The notes under the pieces are model-generated. The model worked only from the letters and a program-made list of their open reading frames with translations, had not been told where the DNA came from and searched no databases. A stretch of DNA of 64,000 nt from Bacteroidales bacterium (GTDB lineage Bacteria; Bacteroidota; Bacteroidia; Bacteroidales; UBA10428), in NCBI GenBank assembly GCA_035299085.1, contig DATGXG010000064.1, positions 1 through 64,000 on the forward strand, written 5' to 3'. Position numbers and translations under genes: made by a program. The first letter of the stretch is position 1; each line of letters starts with the position of its first letter. Positions 60,927 through 64,000 of the stretch are shown here, one piece after another.

Positions 60927-62016
60927 TAAAACGGATATGGAGGATGTCCGCATCGCTTACCACATAATTCTTGCCTTCAATCATCAGCTTGCCCTTTTCC
61001 TTGCAGGCATGCTCAGAGCCGAGCGTAATAAAATCATTGTATTTAATTACCTCCGCCCGGATAAATCCTCTTTCAAGGTCACTGTGAATGGCACCTGCTG
61101 CCTGCGGAGCCGTCATTCCCCTGTGTATTGTCCATGCCCTGATTTCATCTGCACCCACTGTGAAAAATGATAACAGGTTGAGCATGGCATAAGCCGACTG
61201 TATCATCCGGTTTACGCCGGGTTCAGTGAGTCCTGCATCGGCCAGGAATGCCATCCTGTCTTCTTCATTATCAAAATCAGCAATCTCCGATTCCAGCCGT
61301 GCGGCAACCACAAGCATTTCAGTGTGCCTGTCCTTTAATGCTTCCTTTACACGTTCGACATAGGCATTTCCTTTCACAGCAGAGGCATCATCCACATTGC
61401 AAACGAACATCATAGGCTTAACCGTAAGCAAAAATAAATCATCAATATATTTCCGGTCATTGGCTTCAAGGTGCAAATCGCGGATATTTCCGAATGATTC
61501 AAGCTTTGATTTTACTTTATTCAATACCTCAATCCCGTGCTTTGCGTCCTTGTCGCCCGACTTGGCAACCTTCTCAAGCCTTTGAAGTTTTTTTTCCACA
61601 CTCTCAAGGTCTTTCACCTGCAATTCGAAATCGATGTTTTCAATATCCCTTACAGGATCAACCGATCCGTCAATATGCGGAAGATTCGGGTCGTCAAAAC
61701 ACCGCAGCACATGGATGAGGGCATCCGTTTTTCGGATATCGTCAAGAAACTTGTTACCTACGCCTTCGCCCTGGTTGGCGCCTTTTGCGAGACCGGGAAT
61801 GTCAACGATCTCAACAGTGGCATGCACAACACGCTGGGTGGGTACCAGTTTTTCAAGTTCATAAAGCCTTTTATCCGGTACATGAATGACACCAATATTC
61901 GACTTGTTTGAAGTAAATGCAAAATTTGAAGTCTCGGCTTTTACATTCGACATGCAATTAAAAATGGTTGTTTTCCCCGTGTTGGCAATTCCGATAATAC
62001 CGCATTGAAGACTCAT
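60919..62016 (-). CDS. ychF: Redox-regulated ATPase YchF (OLA1 family)
   Basis: A 365-residue Obg-related P-loop ATPase. The P-loop is GIANTGKTT; VDIPGLAKGANQGEGVGNKFL is the G3/switch region; FVCNVDD replaces the NKxD motif, the basis of ATP preference; a coiled-coil insert and a C-terminal TGS domain (FITLGSEHACKEKGK to DADILHIRFNV) follow. Length is normal. Translation of the M14 peptidase gene is probably coupled to its stop. The leader is a CACCAGT/ACTAATC repeat. Confidence 0.96.
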   Translation of the reverse strand: MSLQCGIIGIANTGKTTIFNCMSNVKAETSNFAFTSNKSNIGVIHVPDKRLYELEKLVPTQRVVHATVEIVDIPGLAKGANQGEGVGNKFLDDIRKTDALIHVLRCFDDPNLPHIDGSVDPVRDIENIDFELQVKDLESVEKKLQRLEKVAKSGDKDAKHGIEVLNKVKSKLESFGNIRDLHLEANDRKYIDDLFLLTVKPMMFVCNVDDASAVKGNAYVERVKEALKDRHTEMLVVAARLESEIADFDNEEDRMAFLADAGLTEPGVNRMIQSAYAMLNLLSFFTVGADEIRAWTIHRGMTAPQAAGAIHSDLERGFIRAEVIKYNDFITLGSEHACKEKGKLMIEGKNYVVSDADILHIRFNV

Positions 62017-62068
62017 AATTTGTGATTAGTGATTAGTGACTGGTGACTGGTGATTGGTGACAAAAGTA
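62017..62068 (-). promoter_or_regulatory. ychF promoter and repeat leader
   Basis: Minus-strand TACTTTTG (62068-62061) matches TAnnTTTG. Transcription would start near 62055, inside the tandem tract CACCAATCACCAGTCACC...ACTAATCACTAATCAC (62060-62022) that runs to 6 nt before the ATG. The repeat is therefore most of the 5' untranslated region. Confidence 0.5.
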
Positions 62069-62119
62069 CAAATAAAACAAAAAACAGGGTGCCCTGCAAT
62101 CGGTTGAAAAAGTTTATTT

Positions 62120-62127
62120 TATATTTG
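62120..62127 (+). promoter_or_regulatory. -7 element of the transketolase promoter
   Basis: TATATTTG, an exact match, 50 nt before the ATG at 62178. No TTG at the expected -33 distance. Confidence 0.5.
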
Positions 62128-62177
62128 CCGTAATTGCTGTTCCTAATAAACAGTGTTTGACAATAAAACAATCATTC

Positions 62178-64000
62178 ATGAAAAAAGAAGTCATTAACAG
62201 AGCATCAGACAATATCCGTATTTTATCGGCCGCCATGGTAGAAAAGGCTAAATCGGGCCATCCCGGTGGTGCCATGGGAGGTGCCGATTTTATCAATATC
62301 CTCTACAGCGAATTCCTCAACTGGGATCCTTCCGATATGAGCTGGAGAAACAGGGACAGGTTTTTCCTTGATCCCGGACATATGTCGCCGATGCTGTATT
62401 CTATCCTTACTCTCACCGGCAAATTCACCCTCGATGATATTCGCAACTTCAGGCAATGGGGAAGTTGTACACCCGGTCACCCGGAACTTGATGTGAACAG
62501 GGGTGTTGAAAATACGTCAGGTCCTCTTGGTCAGGGACATACAATGGCTGTGGGAGCGGCAATTGCAGAACGTTTCCTCTGTGCACGCTTTGGCGAATGG
62601 ATGTCGCATAAAACCTATGCTTACATATCCGATGGAGGAGTTCAGGAGGAAATATCACAGGGCGCAGGAAGACTGGCCGGTTTTCTGGGCCTGCATAACC
62701 TGATCATGTTCTACGACAGCAATGATATACAGCTTTCAACAAAAACCGATTGTGTTACAGTTGAAGATACAGCTGCTAAATATGAAAGCTGGGGCTGGCT
62801 TGTAATGACAATACACGGCAATGACCAGGATGAAATCAGGGCTGCCCTTATGAAAGCCAACCAGGAAAAATCGAAGCCCGTTTTGATCATAGGCAAAACC
62901 ACCATGGGTAAAGGCGCCCTTGATCCGAACGGAGGAAATTTCGAAGGACAGACTTCAACTCACGGGATGCCGCTGGGAGAAGCCGGTGCTTCATTTGAGA
63001 AAACAATTGAAAACCTGGGGGGCAACCCGGCTGATCCGTTTGTTGTTTTTCCTGAGGTGGCCGAATATTATAAGAATGTGCTTGACAAGAAAAAGCAGGC
63101 TGCCCTTGCCCGAAAAGATGAGGAGAAAAAGTGGGCTGCCGCGAATCCCGAACTCAGTGTTAAGCTTGAAGAATATTTCTCAGGCAAAGCGCCTGTTATG
63201 ATTCCCGAACAGATAGCCCAGAAAGACGATATAGCAACCAGGGCCGCATCAAGCACCGTGTTAGGCTGGCTTGCCAAAAATGTAGGAAACATGATCGTTG
63301 CCTCGGCCGACCTTTCGAACAGTGATAAAACTGACGGCTTCCTTAAAAATACAAAAGCCTTTAAAAAAGGCGATTTCAGCGGAGCCTTCCTGCAGGCCGG
63401 TGTATCCGAGCTGACAATGGCTGCAGTTAGCAACGGTATTGCCCTCCATGGAGGCGTTTTTGTTGCATGCGGAACATTCTTCGTATTTTCCGATTACATG
63501 AAACCTGCAGCCCGACTGGCTGCCCTGATGCAACTACCGGTGAAGTATGTATGGACTCACGATGCATTCCGCGTGGGAGAAGACGGTCCCACTCACCAGC
63601 CGGTTGAACACGAAGCCCAGATCAGGCTCATGGAACAGCTCAAAAATCATCACGGGCAGAACAGTATGCTCGTACTTCGCCCGGCTGATGTACATGAAAC
63701 CACCTGGGCATGGAAACTAGCCATGGAAAACATACAGACACCTACGGCGCTTCTTCTTACACGGCAAAATGTTCCTACCCTCCCCGCTCTTCCCGGTTCC
63801 ACACGAATTGCCGACGCAGCCAGGATCGCTAAAGGAGCTTACATAATAAAGGATACGGAAAACCCCGATGTTATCCTCCTGGCCAATGGTTCAGAAGTGT
63901 CAACCCAGATGGAAGGCGCCCGTAAACTCGAAGAAAAAGGTATTAAGGCAAGAGTTGTTTCCGCTCCTTCCGAAGGTCTTTTCCGTGTGCAATTGAAATC
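62178..64000 (+). CDS. tkt: Transketolase, 3' end outside window
   Basis: Thiamine-diphosphate enzyme of the pentose phosphate pathway; the first 607 residues are present. Features are SGHPGGAMGGADF near the N-terminus, GPLGQGHTMAVGAA, the ThDP/Mg motif ISDGGVQEEISQ to FYDSNDIQLS, the middle-domain region LSNSDKTDGFL, and FRVGEDGPTHQPVEHEAQIR for the catalytic and phosphate-binding residues. The C-terminal domain has begun (NPDVILLANGSEV) when the window ends. About 60-70 residues should be missing. Confidence 0.95.
   Translation, partial: MKKEVINRASDNIRILSAAMVEKAKSGHPGGAMGGADFINILYSEFLNWDPSDMSWRNRDRFFLDPGHMSPMLYSILTLTGKFTLDDIRNFRQWGSCTPGHPELDVNRGVENTSGPLGQGHTMAVGAAIAERFLCARFGEWMSHKTYAYISDGGVQEEISQGAGRLAGFLGLHNLIMFYDSNDIQLSTKTDCVTVEDTAAKYESWGWLVMTIHGNDQDEIRAALMKANQEKSKPVLIIGKTTMGKGALDPNGGNFEGQTSTHGMPLGEAGASFEKTIENLGGNPADPFVVFPEVAEYYKNVLDKKKQAALARKDEEKKWAAANPELSVKLEEYFSGKAPVMIPEQIAQKDDIATRAASSTVLGWLAKNVGNMIVASADLSNSDKTDGFLKNTKAFKKGDFSGAFLQAGVSELTMAAVSNGIALHGGVFVACGTFFVFSDYMKPAARLAALMQLPVKYVWTHDAFRVGEDGPTHQPVEHEAQIRLMEQLKNHHGQNSMLVLRPADVHETTWAWKLAMENIQTPTALLLTRQNVPTLPALPGSTRIADAARIAKGAYIIKDTENPDVILLANGSEVSTQMEGARKLEEKGIKARVVSAPSEGLFRVQLK

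Overview
The window reads as a chromosomal segment from an anaerobic or microaerophilic Bacteroidota, most likely Bacteroidales/Marinilabiliales-like. The evidence is a SusC/SusD pair with an ECF-sigma/FecR switch, a T9SS-type C-terminal sorting domain, promoters of the Bacteroidota type (TTTG plus TAnnTTTG) in place of sigma70 boxes, few Shine-Dalgarno sequences, [FeFe]-hydrogenase maturases, and rubrerythrin with a flavin reductase-rubredoxin. No rRNA, tRNA, CRISPR array, phage or transposase gene was seen.

Layout. 1-6 kb (minus): a hydrogenase maturation operon in the order TM1266-like regulator, hydG, aspartate ammonia-lyase, hydF, hydE; hydE runs off the left edge. 6-20 kb (plus): ECF sigma, FecR anti-sigma, SusC with an STN signalling domain, SusD, then two very large paralogous FG-GAP/ASPIC-UnbV lipoproteins. 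20-26 kb: a sugar 1-kinase-like protein, a TIM-barrel sugar isomerase and a Gfo/Idh/MocA oxidoreductase (minus), divergent from a DUF1080 protein and a second oxidoreductase (plus). This is the kit expected for keto-sugar/glycoside processing. 26-41 kb: mostly housekeeping genes (malic enzyme, ABC transporter, glycosyltransferase, MurB, nuclease, beta-helix lipoprotein, GNAT) plus an unusual methyltransferase/ATP-grasp fusion, a bacterial deoxyhypusine-synthase-like protein and a TMEM163-like cation carrier. 41-47.6 kb: a GbsR/MarR regulator with a clear self-operator, followed by a TolC/adaptor/RND efflux operon and a PG0541-like small protein. 47.9-49.5 kb: flavin reductase-rubredoxin and rubrerythrin. 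49.5-58.7 kb: a glucuronoxylan module (GH115, GH3 and a GPH symporter on minus; SDR and ManD on plus) that would release, import and convert glucuronate towards 2-keto-3-deoxygluconate. 58.8-64 kb: a small membrane protein, an M14 peptidase with a sorting domain, YchF, and the 5' part of transketolase.

The most unusual signal is intergenic. Ordered, composite short tandem repeats recur directly 5' of start codons, always with the same polarity relative to the downstream gene: a G-rich block, then a GGTCCCATAGG-like link, then AGACCAG units, then ACAGACTA units, then ATG. They precede aspA, hydG and manD. Shortened or analogous A/C-rich versions precede the sugar isomerase, GH3 and ychF genes. 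A separate family of about 76 bp REP-like elements (six copies) sits 3' of genes, and convergent gene pairs carry other repeats that extend into coding ends. Further regulatory candidates are a 31-nt near-palindrome touching the fecR start codon, a minus-strand terminator in the susC leader that suggests an antisense RNA, and inverted repeats over two promoters.
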